A DNA stretch of 64,000 bases. Origin: Candidatus Avelusimicrobium pullarium. Its GTDB lineage: Bacteria; Elusimicrobiota; Elusimicrobia; Elusimicrobiales; Elusimicrobiaceae. Below the pieces are notes generated by a model. The model was not told the DNA's origin and searched no databases. It worked only from the letters and a program-made list of their open reading frames with translations. This document shows, piece by piece, positions 14,957 to 22,922 of this stretch. Both the position numbers and the translations under genes were made by a program. How positions within the stretch are numbered: the stretch's first letter is position 1; each line of letters begins with the position of its first letter. The stretch covers positions 548,863 through 612,862 of the forward strand of contig CALUTQ010000001.1 of the NCBI GenBank assembly GCA_944323745.1. Direction: 5' to 3'.

Positions 14957-15418
14957 TTAATTAAGCAGCCAAATGCCGCAGTTTAAATACCAGGCAAAAC
15001 ACAGCCACAGCACATACGGCACCGATATCCAAAAAGCCCCGCGGCATACCTTCCACAAAAGTTTAAGCAGCCAAAAGTTAAGCAACACCAAGGCAGTCAA
15101 TATAAGCAGGGCCAGCCCGATTTCCTGCCGGCCGAAAAACACCGGCGTCCACAAAGCGTTGACGGCCAATTGGACAATAAACACAATCAGCGGTTTGCGT
15201 ATTTCTGCGTTGAGGCCGCGGCGCGTAAGCAAAAATGCGCTTACGCCCATCAGCACATACAGCACACCCCACGCCGCGCCGAACAGCCAGTCCGGCGGCG
15301 TAAACAAAGGCTGCACCAGTCCCTGATACCAGGGCAGGCCCGTGCTGACGGCGTTGCCGCCGGCTAAAGCGGGCAGCTGGCAAAATAAAATCCAAAATAC
15401 AAGTTTGACTATTTGCAT
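14957..15418 (-). CDS. tspO: TspO/MBR-family membrane protein
   Basis: A 153-residue protein with five membrane helices, matching the TspO/peripheral benzodiazepine receptor family, which binds porphyrins and other hydrophobic ligands. Family signatures are LPWYQGLVQPLFTPPDWLFG in loop 1 and WTPVFF after helix 3 (ALWTPVFFG). The start at 15418 is chosen because GGAGA stands 6 nt upstream; an in-frame ATG at 15436 would add six residues without such a site. The role in an anaerobe is uncertain; tetrapyrrole handling or stress signalling is known in other bacteria. Confidence 0.9.
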   Translation of the reverse strand: MQIVKLVFWILFCQLPALAGGNAVSTGLPWYQGLVQPLFTPPDWLFGAAWGVLYVLMGVSAFLLTRRGLNAEIRKPLIVFIVQLAVNALWTPVFFGRQEIGLALLILTALVLLNFWLLKLLWKVCRGAFWISVPYVLWLCFAWYLNCGIWLLN

Positions 15419-15543
15419 ATTTCTCTCCGCATTCAATATAGACGGCTTTTACAGTATAGCTTTTTGCCAAGGGGTGCCAAAGAGGGAAAAAGGGTTAGGC
15501 GTTTTTATTGCCGCCAGACTGCCCCAAGGCCGATTTTCCGCTT

Positions 15544-15571
15544 TTGCGGTTTGGGCAAAAAATGCTAAAAT
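15544..15571 (+). promoter_or_regulatory. Promoter of the acc gene cluster
   Basis: TTGCGG (15544-15549), a 16-nt spacer and TAAAAT (15566-15571), 37 nt before the carrier-protein start codon. Confidence 0.5.
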
Positions 15572-15608
15572 AATCAAAGAATATTTTAACCCGCAGCAGC
15601 GAGGCATT

Positions 15609-15983
15609 ATGGATACCAAATTAATCACTGAAATTACCCAGTGGATGAAAACCACAGATTTAGCCGAATTTTGCTACGAAAAAAACCACAATTGCATTGA
15701 AATCAAAACCCGCGAAGCATTGCCCGAACCGGCCAAGTTTTCCTGTCATTTAACGGCGGTAACGGCACCGTCTTTGGGGTTTTATCATTTTGCGCCCAAA
15801 GGCAAAAACCTGCCGCTTAAAGAAGGCCAAAAAGTAAAAGAAGGCGACAGCCTTGGCCTGGTGGAAACGGTGTCTAAAAAGCACCCTGTTACGGCGCCGG
15901 TTTCCGGCACGTTGCGTATTATCTCGGCCGAAGAAGGCAAACCCGTGGAATACGGCCAGCCGCTATTTTTTATTGAACCCTGA
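15609..15983 (+). CDS. accB: Biotin carboxyl carrier-like protein lacking the acceptor lysine at its normal place
   Basis: A 124-residue protein laid out like acetyl-CoA carboxylase carrier subunits: a helical N-terminus, a linker and a C-terminal biotinyl/lipoyl-type beta barrel (about 48-123, VTAPSLGFYHFAPK, LKEGQKVKEGDSLGLVET, APVSGTLRII, YGQPLFFIEP). The hairpin that normally reads EAMKM or ESMKM reads ETVSKKHPV; the acceptor position is S89, with lysines at 90 and 91. So either the lysine is shifted by one or the protein is not biotinylated, like plant BADC proteins. It is followed after 8 nt by biotin carboxylase, which supports a role in that complex. The start at 15609 gives the normal family length. 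Confidence 0.8.
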   Translation: MDTKLITEITQWMKTTDLAEFCYEKNHNCIEIKTREALPEPAKFSCHLTAVTAPSLGFYHFAPKGKNLPLKEGQKVKEGDSLGLVETVSKKHPVTAPVSGTLRIISAEEGKPVEYGQPLFFIEP

Positions 15984-15991
15984 GGCCGGCT

Positions 15992-17383
15992 ATGAACGCA
16001 AAAATCAAAGTAACCCCCTTTAAAAAAGTACTTATTGCCAACCGCGGCGAAATTGCCTTGCGCGTTATCCGCACACTCAAAGAAATGAACATTAAGTCGG
16101 TGGCCGTCTATTCCGAAGCCGACCGCAACAGCCTGCACGTGCGTATGGCAGACGAAGCGGTGTGCATCGGGCCGGCTCCGTCCCCGATGAGTTATTTGAA
16201 TATTGATGCCGTGGTGACCGCGGCCAAAATGACCGGCGCCGATGCCGTGCACCCGGGTTATGGCTTTTTATCTGAAAATGCGGACTTTGCCGAAGCTGTT
16301 ACCAAAGCCGGCATTACGTTTATCGGCCCTACAGCCCACGCCATCAGTATGCTGGGCGTAAAAAGCACCGCGCGTGAAATTGCCGTTAAAGGCGGCGTGC
16401 CCATTACCCCTGGTTCCGACGGCGTGGTGGGAAAAGATTTTAAAGAAGTGGCCCGCAAAATCGGCTTTCCTATTATGATTAAAGCCTCTTTGGGCGGCGG
16501 CGGCAAAGGAATGCGCGCCTGCTTTGAAGAAAAAGATTTGGAACGTATGATGAAAACCGCCCAGGCCGAAGCCAAGGCCAACTTTGGCGACGACCGCGTT
16601 TATTTTGAAAAACTCGTTTTAAATCCGCGTCATATAGAAGTGCAGGTGGCCGCCGACAATTACGGCAATGCCATCGCCTTTGCCGAGCGCGACTGCAGTA
16701 TGCAGCGCCGCCACCAAAAACTGGTGGAAGAATCTCCTTCCCCGTTTGTGGACCCCGTTACCCGCCAAAAATTGCAGGAAGCGGCGGTAAAACTGGTCAA
16801 AGCGGCCGATTACCGCGGCGTGGGCACGGTGGAATTTTTGATGGCGCAGAATAAAGAATTTTATTTTATGGAAGTCAACACGCGTTTGCAGGTGGAACAT
16901 CCGGTGACGGAAGCCGTGTGCGGCTACGACTTGGTAAAAATGCAAATTCGCATCGCCCAGGGCGAGCCGTTGTGCATCGGCCAGAAGGAAGCGGCCGTTA
17001 TCCGCTGCCACGCCATTGAACACCGCATTAACGCCGAAGACAGCGAAAAGAACTTTACCCCTTGCCCGGGCACCATTGAAGAATGGATCCCTGCCGGCGG
17101 GCTGGGCGTGCGTGTGGACAGCCATATGTATACGGGATACACCATCCCCAGTTATTACGACAGCCTGATTGCCAAACTGATTTTAACCGCTCCCGACCGG
17201 GAAAAACTGCTTCAGCGCAGCCGCCGCGCCTTGGGCGAGTTTAAAGTGGGCGGCGTCAAAACCACTATTCCCTTCCACCAAAAGATTGTGAATAATCCGG
17301 ATTTTGCCGCCGGCAATATGGATACGGGCTTAATTGAACGTATGCTGGAAGCGGAAAAAGCGCAAAATGAAAGCAAAAAGTAA
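15992..17383 (+). CDS. accC: Biotin carboxylase subunit of an acyl-CoA carboxylase
   Basis: A 463-residue ATP-grasp enzyme that carboxylates biotin using ATP and bicarbonate. It has the N-terminal [19 protein letters not shown] segment, the [10 protein letters not shown] motif, the glycine-rich ATP loop ([12 protein letters not shown]), the EVQV segment after HIEVQV, and the [15 protein letters not shown] catalytic motif. Length and domain order are those of AccC. It would charge the carrier protein encoded immediately upstream; the carboxyltransferase partner could be the gene at 43.3 kb. It overlaps the following gene by 17 nt. Confidence 0.95.
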   Translation: MNAKIKVTPFKKVLIANRGEIALRVIRTLKEMNIKSVAVYSEADRNSLHVRMADEAVCIGPAPSPMSYLNIDAVVTAAKMTGADAVHPGYGFLSENADFAEAVTKAGITFIGPTAHAISMLGVKSTAREIAVKGGVPITPGSDGVVGKDFKEVARKIGFPIMIKASLGGGGKGMRACFEEKDLERMMKTAQAEAKANFGDDRVYFEKLVLNPRHIEVQVAADNYGNAIAFAERDCSMQRRHQKLVEESPSPFVDPVTRQKLQEAAVKLVKAADYRGVGTVEFLMAQNKEFYFMEVNTRLQVEHPVTEAVCGYDLVKMQIRIAQGEPLCIGQKEAAVIRCHAIEHRINAEDSEKNFTPCPGTIEEWIPAGGLGVRVDSHMYTGYTIPSYYDSLIAKLILTAPDREKLLQRSRRALGEFKVGGVKTTIPFHQKIVNNPDFAAGNMDTGLIERMLEAEKAQNESKK

Positions 17384-17831
17384 GATTTTTACCCGTCCCG
17401 CCTTGGCCAAATGGCTGCAAAGCCAGCGCAAGGCGGGCAAAAAAATTGTTTTCACCAACGGTTGTTTTGACATCCTGCACGCCGGGCACGTAAGCGTGCT
17501 GGAGTTTGCGCGTTCCAAAGGGGACGTACTGGTGGTAGGCGTAAACAGCGACGCTTCCGTTCGCCGCTTAAAAGGCCCCACGCGCCCCGTCAACAAACAG
17601 GCCGACAGAGCCTTGGTGCTGGCTGCTTTGCAGGCGGTGGACGCGGTGTGCGTGTTTGGGGAAGATACACCCTATACCCTGATTAAACTGGTTCGCCCCG
17701 ACGTGCTGGTAAAAGGCGGCGACTATAAGCCTTCGGAAATCGTGGGCCGAGAATTTGCAAAAAAAGTAGTGCGTTTTGCCCTGTTAAAAGGACGCTCCAC
17801 TACCAATATTATTAAGAAAGTACAGAAGTAA
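17367..17831 (+). CDS. rfaE2: Heptose-1-phosphate adenylyltransferase-like nucleotidyltransferase (RfaE domain II type)
   Basis: A 154-residue cytidylyltransferase-fold enzyme. The signature [12 protein letters not shown], with the HxGH motif at 38-41, and the later [10 protein letters not shown] and [10 protein letters not shown] segments match the adenylyltransferase half of HldE (RfaE domain II). It would convert D-glycero-beta-D-manno-heptose 1-phosphate to ADP-heptose for lipopolysaccharide cores. No kinase half is fused, so the kinase must be elsewhere. The ATG at 17367 lies inside the accC end. A further upstream in-frame start at 17334 has no better signal. Confidence 0.88.
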   Translation: MKAKSKIFTRPALAKWLQSQRKAGKKIVFTNGCFDILHAGHVSVLEFARSKGDVLVVGVNSDASVRRLKGPTRPVNKQADRALVLAALQAVDAVCVFGEDTPYTLIKLVRPDVLVKGGDYKPSEIVGREFAKKVVRFALLKGRSTTNIIKKVQK

Positions 17832-17854
17832 ACGGGTACCAAAAGGAAAAGAAT

Positions 17855-19045
17855 ATGTCTGATATTTTTGAAAAATGCAGAAATTATAAAGACGCCAAAC
17901 TGGCTATGAAAATGGGTATTTACGGCTATTTCCAGCCGATAGAATCTGCCCAAGGGCCGGAGGTTATGCTGGGCGGCAAAAAATACATTATGGCCGGTTC
18001 CAATAACTATTTGGGTTTGGCAGATGATCCGGAAATGAAGAAAGCCGCCGCCGAGGCCGCCTTGAAATACGGCACAGGCTGTGCCGGTTCCCGCTTTTTA
18101 AACGGCAACACGATTTTTCACGACCAGTTGGAACAGCGCCTGGCGCGCTTTAAACGCAAAGAAGCCGGTCTTCTCTTTTCCACCGGCTACCAGATGAACC
18201 TGGGCGTAGTATCCTGCCTGATTAAAAAAGGCGACTATGCCATTGTGGATAAATTGGACCACGCCAGCATTTTGGACGGCGTAAAACTTTCCGACGGGGA
18301 AATGGTGCGCTTTAAACACAATGACCCGGCCGATTTGGAACGCGTGCTTTCTAAACTGCCCGAGGAAGCGGGCAAACTGATTATTGTGGACGGCGTCTTT
18401 AGTATGGAAGGCGACATCTGCCCGCTGCCCGACATCGTAAAAGCGGCCAAAAAATACGGCGCGCGTATTATTGTAGACGATGCACACGCCACCGGTATCA
18501 TCGGCAAAACGGGCCGCGGCACCTGCGAATATTTCGGGTTGGAAAACGGCGAAGTGGATTTGGTGGTTGGTACCTGCTCCAAAACCTTTGCCACTGTGGG
18601 CGGTTTTGTCGTGGGTGATGCAGATATTATTCACTATATCCGCCACAATGCCCGCAGCCAGATTTTCTCCGCCGCGTTGCCGCCGGCTTCCGTGGCGTCT
18701 ATCAATAAAGCGTTGGAGCTGATTGAAAACGACACCTCCCGCCGCGACAATTTGTTCCGTATGACCGACAACCTTAAAAAAGGCCTGCGCGAACTGGGCT
18801 ACGATTTGGGACACAGCACCACGCCGGTTATCCCCGTGCACGTGGGCAGCAACGAAAACTGCTTTAAAATGTGGCGCGCCCTGCACGAACTGGGCATCTT
18901 CTCTAACCCGGTGGTCAGCCCGGCGGTGCCCCCCGGCCGCGCCTTAATGCGCCTGACGCTGATGGCCACGCATACCGATGAACACGTACAAAAAATCATT
19001 GATGCGTTTGCCAAAGCGGGCCGCGAAGTCGGCGTAATTAAATAA
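17855..19045 (+). CDS. Alpha-oxoamine synthase, serine palmitoyltransferase-like
   Basis: A 396-residue PLP enzyme of the alpha-oxoamine synthase group (Kbl, BioF, HemA, SPT). The PLP lysine is K243 in GTCSKTFATVGG, the aspartate pair is in IIVDDAHATG, and the catalytic histidine is in DKLDHASILDG. Sequence blocks such as GTGCAGSRFLNG, VDGVFSMEGD, NARSQIFSA and ALMRLTLMATHT resemble bacterial serine palmitoyltransferase as found in Bacteroides more than BioF, from memory. It may condense serine (or another amino acid) with acyl-CoA, the first step of sphingolipid synthesis. BioF or Kbl activity cannot be excluded. An AAAGGAAAAG site precedes the ATG and a terminator follows. Confidence 0.85.
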   Translation: MSDIFEKCRNYKDAKLAMKMGIYGYFQPIESAQGPEVMLGGKKYIMAGSNNYLGLADDPEMKKAAAEAALKYGTGCAGSRFLNGNTIFHDQLEQRLARFKRKEAGLLFSTGYQMNLGVVSCLIKKGDYAIVDKLDHASILDGVKLSDGEMVRFKHNDPADLERVLSKLPEEAGKLIIVDGVFSMEGDICPLPDIVKAAKKYGARIIVDDAHATGIIGKTGRGTCEYFGLENGEVDLVVGTCSKTFATVGGFVVGDADIIHYIRHNARSQIFSAALPPASVASINKALELIENDTSRRDNLFRMTDNLKKGLRELGYDLGHSTTPVIPVHVGSNENCFKMWRALHELGIFSNPVVSPAVPPGRALMRLTLMATHTDEHVQKIIDAFAKAGREVGVIK

Positions 19046-19052
19046 ACGCTTT

Positions 19053-19087
19053 AAAAACCCCGCACTCCTACGAGGCGGGGTTTTTTG
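19053..19087 (+). terminator. Terminator after the oxoamine synthase gene
   Basis: CCCCGC (19058-19063) pairs with GCGGGG (19075-19080), preceded by an A-run and followed by TTTTTTGTTT. Confidence 0.85.
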
Positions 19088-19099
19088 TTTGGAGGATAT

Positions 19100-20209
19100 A
19101 TGGCGCAAATAGAAGTAAAAGATGCGGAAAAACAACTGAAAGCCTTCGTTCAATTTCCTTTTGATTTGTATAAAAAAGACCCCTATTGGGTGGGGGAGCT
19201 GAAAGCCGATACGCTTAAATTGTTGCGGCCGGAAAATGCCTTTTGGAAGCACTCCCGCCGTAAACTGCTGCTGGCCTGTAAAGAAGGCAAAATAGTCGGC
19301 CGCCTGTGCGTGCTGGTCAACGATACCTATAATGCGTATCATAAAGAAAACATCGGTTTTTTCGGCTTTTTTGATTGTATTGATGACGAGCAGGTTGCTA
19401 AAGCCTTGTTTGCCGAAGGGGAAAAATGGCTGCGCACCCAGGGCGTGCAAGCCGTGCGCGGGCCGGCTAACCCCTCATCCAACCACGTGTATGGCCTGCT
19501 GGTGGACAGCTTTGACCGTATGCCTTCTATTATGATGCCGTATAACTACCCCTATTATGCCACGCTGATAGAAAAGGCCGGCTTTGGCAAAGTGAAAGAT
19601 TTGCTGGCCTTTGAACGCACCCGCAACGACAAATTTTCGCCGCTGTTTGAAAAAATCGTGGCCCGCGCCGCCCGCGGCAAAGGGCTGACGCTGCGGCGCT
19701 TAAACCTGAAAAACCTGAAGGAAGAAGCCAAAATCATCCGCAAAATTTATAACGAAGCCTGGGCCGAAAACTGGGGCCATACGCCCCTTTCGCAAGAAGA
19801 AATGCAGGATATGGTGCAGGAACTGAAGTGGATCGTCCGCCCCGAAGGCACCTGCGTGGCCGAGGTGGACGGCGTGCCCGCCGGTTTTTATATTGCAATT
19901 CCCAATATGAACCACGTGCTTAAAATTTTGCGCGGCAGTTTGCTTAACCCGTGGCGTACGCTCAAGGCCCTGCTCAAGTGGCCCAAAATACGCGACGCGC
20001 GCCTGATTATGCTGGGGGTGGAACCCGGCTACCGCAAGCGTGGCATAGACCTGGTGCTGATTAAGCACATTGTGGAATATGGCGTGGCCGTTTGGAATGA
20101 GGCAGAGCTTTCCTGGATATTGGAAGACAATGAAGGCATTATCCGCGGTATGACGGAAGCGGGTTGTTACCAGACCAAGCGCTACCGTTTATATCAAAAA
20201 CCGCTGTAA
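19100..20209 (+). CDS. GNAT-like acyltransferase, YghO-type
   Basis: A 369-residue protein with an N-terminal part like E. coli YghO (FVQFPFDLYKKDPYWVGELKAD, IGFFGFFDCIDD, GPANPSSNHVYGLLVD) and a C-terminal GNAT region with an acyl-CoA loop (GVEPGYRKRGID). YghO-like GNAT proteins have been linked to lipid N-acylation in sphingolipid gene sets of some bacteria, from memory. Standing directly after a serine-palmitoyltransferase-like gene, an N-acyl transfer to a long-chain base is an attractive but unproven role. The ATG at 19100 follows GGAGG at 19091-19095. A terminator separates it from the upstream gene, so it has its own or a readthrough transcript. Confidence 0.75.
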   Translation: MAQIEVKDAEKQLKAFVQFPFDLYKKDPYWVGELKADTLKLLRPENAFWKHSRRKLLLACKEGKIVGRLCVLVNDTYNAYHKENIGFFGFFDCIDDEQVAKALFAEGEKWLRTQGVQAVRGPANPSSNHVYGLLVDSFDRMPSIMMPYNYPYYATLIEKAGFGKVKDLLAFERTRNDKFSPLFEKIVARAARGKGLTLRRLNLKNLKEEAKIIRKIYNEAWAENWGHTPLSQEEMQDMVQELKWIVRPEGTCVAEVDGVPAGFYIAIPNMNHVLKILRGSLLNPWRTLKALLKWPKIRDARLIMLGVEPGYRKRGIDLVLIKHIVEYGVAVWNEAELSWILEDNEGIIRGMTEAGCYQTKRYRLYQKPL

Positions 20210-20224
20210 TCTGAGGCAAAAAAT

Positions 20225-20262
20225 AAGCCGCTGTTTGCTTTTGGCAAGCGGCGGTTTTTTGA
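20225..20262. terminator. Bidirectional terminator
   Basis: GCCGCT...TTGC pairs with GCAA...AGCGGC across 20227-20252, with T-runs on both sides. It ends the GNAT gene and the leftward housekeeping operon. Confidence 0.75.
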
Positions 20263-20274
20263 CGGGCAGAAAAA

Positions 20275-21183
20275 TTATTTTTCGGTTACGCGCTTCCACG
20301 CTGCTTCAAAGTCCGGCGGGACGGGGGCTTCAAATTTCATCGCGCGGCCGGTGAACGGGTGTTTAAATTCCAGCCGCCGTGCGTGCAGCATCAGCCGGTC
20401 TGCCGTGGCCCCTTTATACAGCCAGTCGCCCAGTACGGGGTAACCCAGCCAGCTTAAATGCACGCGCAGCTGATTGGTGCGGCCGGTGCGGGGGTAGAGT
20501 TCCACATAGGTAAACCCGTTTTTGCGCTGCAGCACTTTATAGTCGGTAACGGCTTCTCGCCCGACGTCGGAGGCTTTTATTTTGCCGCCCGCCACGCGCC
20601 CGATGGGCACGTCTATGGTGCCGCTGTCGTCGGGAATTTCGCCGCAGGCGATGGAATGATACGTCTTGTGTACTTGGCGCGAGGCAAACAGTTCCGTCAT
20701 CGCGGTTTGAAATTCGGCATTTTTGGCAATCAGCATTACGCCGCTGGTCTCGCGGTCCAAGCGGTGCACCAAGCCGGCGCGCTGCACAGAAGGCTCAAAC
20801 CCTTTGGGCGGGTTAGCCAAAATAAGCGATACCAATGTTTCTTCGCTGGCAAAGGCGGCCTCGGGGTTGTTTTCCCAAATGGGGCTTTGCGGGTGCACCA
20901 GCATACCGGCCGGTTTATTGATAACAAAATAATCTTTGCCGTCTGCAATAATCAGCTCGGCCAGTTTGCCGCTTTGGGCTTGGGGTTCGGGCAACTCTAT
21001 TTCCACCCGCTCGCCTGTTTGCAGCGGCCAGGAAGGTTTTACCTTTTTACCGTTGACGGTAATTTTGCCTTCTTTAATCATCTTTTGCACCAGCGCGCGG
21101 GAAAACTGCGGCAGTTCGTCGGTGGCAAAAATGTCTAAACGGCGGGAATAACCCGCAAAATCAAGAATTTTTTTGTCCGGCAT
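20275..21183 (-). CDS. RluA-family rRNA pseudouridine synthase (RluD-like)
   Basis: A 302-residue enzyme with an N-terminal S4 RNA-binding domain (about 10-65, SRALVQKMIKEGKITVNGKKV) and a RluA catalytic domain. Motif II is HRLDRETSG, which contains the catalytic aspartate; motif I (YFVINKPAGMLVHP) and the C-terminal GRTNQLRVHL and LMLHARRLEF segments are complete. It converts uridine to pseudouridine in rRNA; RluD-type specificity for 23S helix 69 is likely but not certain. The ATG at 21183 is favoured over one at 21192 by spacing to AAAGGA. It overlaps the end of lgt and is the last gene of the leftward operon. Confidence 0.92.
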   Translation of the reverse strand: MPDKKILDFAGYSRRLDIFATDELPQFSRALVQKMIKEGKITVNGKKVKPSWPLQTGERVEIELPEPQAQSGKLAELIIADGKDYFVINKPAGMLVHPQSPIWENNPEAAFASEETLVSLILANPPKGFEPSVQRAGLVHRLDRETSGVMLIAKNAEFQTAMTELFASRQVHKTYHSIACGEIPDDSGTIDVPIGRVAGGKIKASDVGREAVTDYKVLQRKNGFTYVELYPRTGRTNQLRVHLSWLGYPVLGDWLYKGATADRLMLHARRLEFKHPFTGRAMKFEAPVPPDFEAAWKRVTEK

Positions 21184-21961
21184 AAGGAACATCCTTTTTT
21201 AAAAAACGCATAACAAACAGCGTGACCAAAATGGTCAGCACGGCTATCAGCTGCGAGGGGGAAAGCCCCAGCACATATTCCCCGCGGAAGTCCCCGCGGA
21301 AGAATTCTATCGTAAAGCGTATGACAGAGTAGCCTATCAAATAGGCCGCCAGTACGGCGCCGTTTTTATGCGGTTTTTTGTAATAAGCTTGCAAAATAAA
21401 AAATAAAATCAGGTTGGCCGCTACTTCATAGAGCTGGGTGGGGTGCAGGTGCACACCCAAATATTGATGCGCCACCAGGCTGTGCGGATCGGTGAACGCC
21501 ACGCCCCAGGGCATAGCGGTGGGCTTGCCAAAACAGCAGCCCGCCAAAAAGCAACCGATGCGCCCGATGGCGTGGCCTATAGGCAGCGCGACGATTAAAA
21601 AATCGGCCGTTTGCAGGACGGGCAGTTTTTTCCTTTTCAAATAATAAATCAGCGCGCAGATAGCCGTTACGGCCCCGCCAAAAAACACGAACCCGTAACG
21701 GAAGTTTTGCACGGCGTAGGTTATGCGTTGGGCAAAGCTGTTGCCCATTTCCGGCCAGGATACGATGATATAAAGCAGTTTGGCCCCGGCCAGGGCTGAC
21801 ACAAAAGCAATAAAAATAATGTTCCAAAACGTGTCTTTGTCCAACTTAATGTAAGAGAGGCGTTTGTACAAATACCACGCCGCCGCCATATAGGCCAGTG
21901 CCGTCATTAAGCCGTAAGAAGCCAGTTCAAAAGAGCCTATTTTAAAGAGTATCGGGTGCAT
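21161..21961 (-). CDS. lgt: Prolipoprotein diacylglyceryl transferase
   Basis: A 266-residue inner-membrane enzyme with seven helices that transfers diacylglycerol from phosphatidylglycerol to the lipobox cysteine of prolipoproteins. The Lgt signature is clear: HAIGRIGCFLAGCCFGKPT, followed by HPTQLYE. Its start codon overlaps the stop of the preceding hydrolase gene by one base (TAATG) and its end overlaps the pseudouridine synthase start, so all three are cotranslated. The lipoprotein at 26.9 kb is an example of a likely substrate. Confidence 0.97.
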   Translation of the reverse strand: MHPILFKIGSFELASYGLMTALAYMAAAWYLYKRLSYIKLDKDTFWNIIFIAFVSALAGAKLLYIIVSWPEMGNSFAQRITYAVQNFRYGFVFFGGAVTAICALIYYLKRKKLPVLQTADFLIVALPIGHAIGRIGCFLAGCCFGKPTAMPWGVAFTDPHSLVAHQYLGVHLHPTQLYEVAANLILFFILQAYYKKPHKNGAVLAAYLIGYSVIRFTIEFFRGDFRGEYVLGLSPSQLIAVLTILVTLFVMRFLKKDVPYAGQKNS

Positions 21962-22572
21962 TAGGAAATTACCTTTTCGTCTTTCATCGCGTTTCTCATA
22001 AAGGGGTTTTTAAGGCGTTCCTGCCCGATGTAGGAGGAACATTTGCCGCCATAGCTGTGGCCGGCAAAAATGCGCGTATCTTCCGGCAGTTTGGAAAGTT
22101 TAAGCAGGCTTTTGCGCATTTCCCGCGGGTCGGAGGAGGGCAAATCTACCCGTCCGCACGCGCCCGGGAAAAGCGTGTCTCCGGTAAACAGGGCGTCCCC
22201 TATTTGCAGACAGACGCCGCCGGCCGTATGCCCCGGCGTGGCAATAACGTGTATGCTGAAAGGGCCGAGCTGAAAAGTCTGCTCCCCGCTGTAGGGGTGC
22301 AGCACCTCTGGCGGAAGGCCGCTGAGTACAATGTCTTTTTCTTCAATATAGGCTTTAAGCCCGTGGCCCTGCAGCAGTCGGGCAGATTCCTTTACGTGGT
22401 CAAAATGGCCGTGGGTAAAAAATACGCCCAGCAGATGCAGCTTCTTTTCCTGCAGGGTGTGTTCTATGTAGTTCATATCCCAGGCGGGGTCAATCAGTAA
22501 GGCTTCTTTGTCTTGGCTGACCAAATAAGTGCAATTGGCCATAGGGCCCAGTTCTAACACGTCAATGTTCAT
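21961..22572 (-). CDS. Metallo-beta-lactamase-fold hydrolase, glyoxalase II-like
   Basis: A 203-residue protein of the MBL fold. The metal motif is THGHFDH (H54, H56, D58, H59). TPGHTAGG and FTGDTLF supply the third histidine and bridging aspartate, and GHSYGG the last histidine. It is close to the short YcbL/glyoxalase II-like hydrolases acting on thioesters such as S-lactoylglutathione or similar. The real substrate cannot be read from sequence. It lies in the enolase-lgt operon. Confidence 0.88.
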   Translation of the reverse strand: MNIDVLELGPMANCTYLVSQDKEALLIDPAWDMNYIEHTLQEKKLHLLGVFFTHGHFDHVKESARLLQGHGLKAYIEEKDIVLSGLPPEVLHPYSGEQTFQLGPFSIHVIATPGHTAGGVCLQIGDALFTGDTLFPGACGRVDLPSSDPREMRKSLLKLSKLPEDTRIFAGHSYGGKCSSYIGQERLKNPFMRNAMKDEKVIS

Positions 22573-22622
22573 ATTTTTCCTTAGTACAGTCCGTCTTTGG
22601 CTGTGCCCGACGGCAGCAGGGG

Positions 22623-22922
22623 TTATTTGCCCGTATCAAATCTAAATTCGGTTTCTCCGTTTTTGGACATATTGTATTTGACCCGTGCCACCCGTTCCAG
22701 ATAGGAAGCATCTTGCTTTTTTAGCAGGGCCAATCTTTTTTGCAGTTCCTCGTGCTGTTTATCAAGTTCTACCGTTTCTTTGCTTAAACGGTTATATTCC
22801 ATTTTGTTGTGAATTAAACTTAAAAAACTGCTGCCCAAAAACCAGCAAACCGCCAATACCACCAGCGCGGCGGCTATCAGCGGTTTGCGGTTACGTATAA
22901 TTAAGTCTTTTAGTTCGTTCAT
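22623..22922 (-). CDS. ftsB: FtsB/DivIC-like septum formation protein
   Basis: A 99-residue protein with a short cytoplasmic start, one membrane helix (about 14-34) and a coiled coil (about 38-75, rich in EEL.KRL heptads), ending in ARVKYNMSKNGETEF. This pattern, and the position directly after enolase (4-nt overlap with its end), match the eno-ftsB arrangement seen in many bacteria. It would be part of the FtsQLB division complex. Confidence 0.88.
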   Translation of the reverse strand: MNELKDLIIRNRKPLIAAALVVLAVCWFLGSSFLSLIHNKMEYNRLSKETVELDKQHEELQKRLALLKKQDASYLERVARVKYNMSKNGETEFRFDTGK

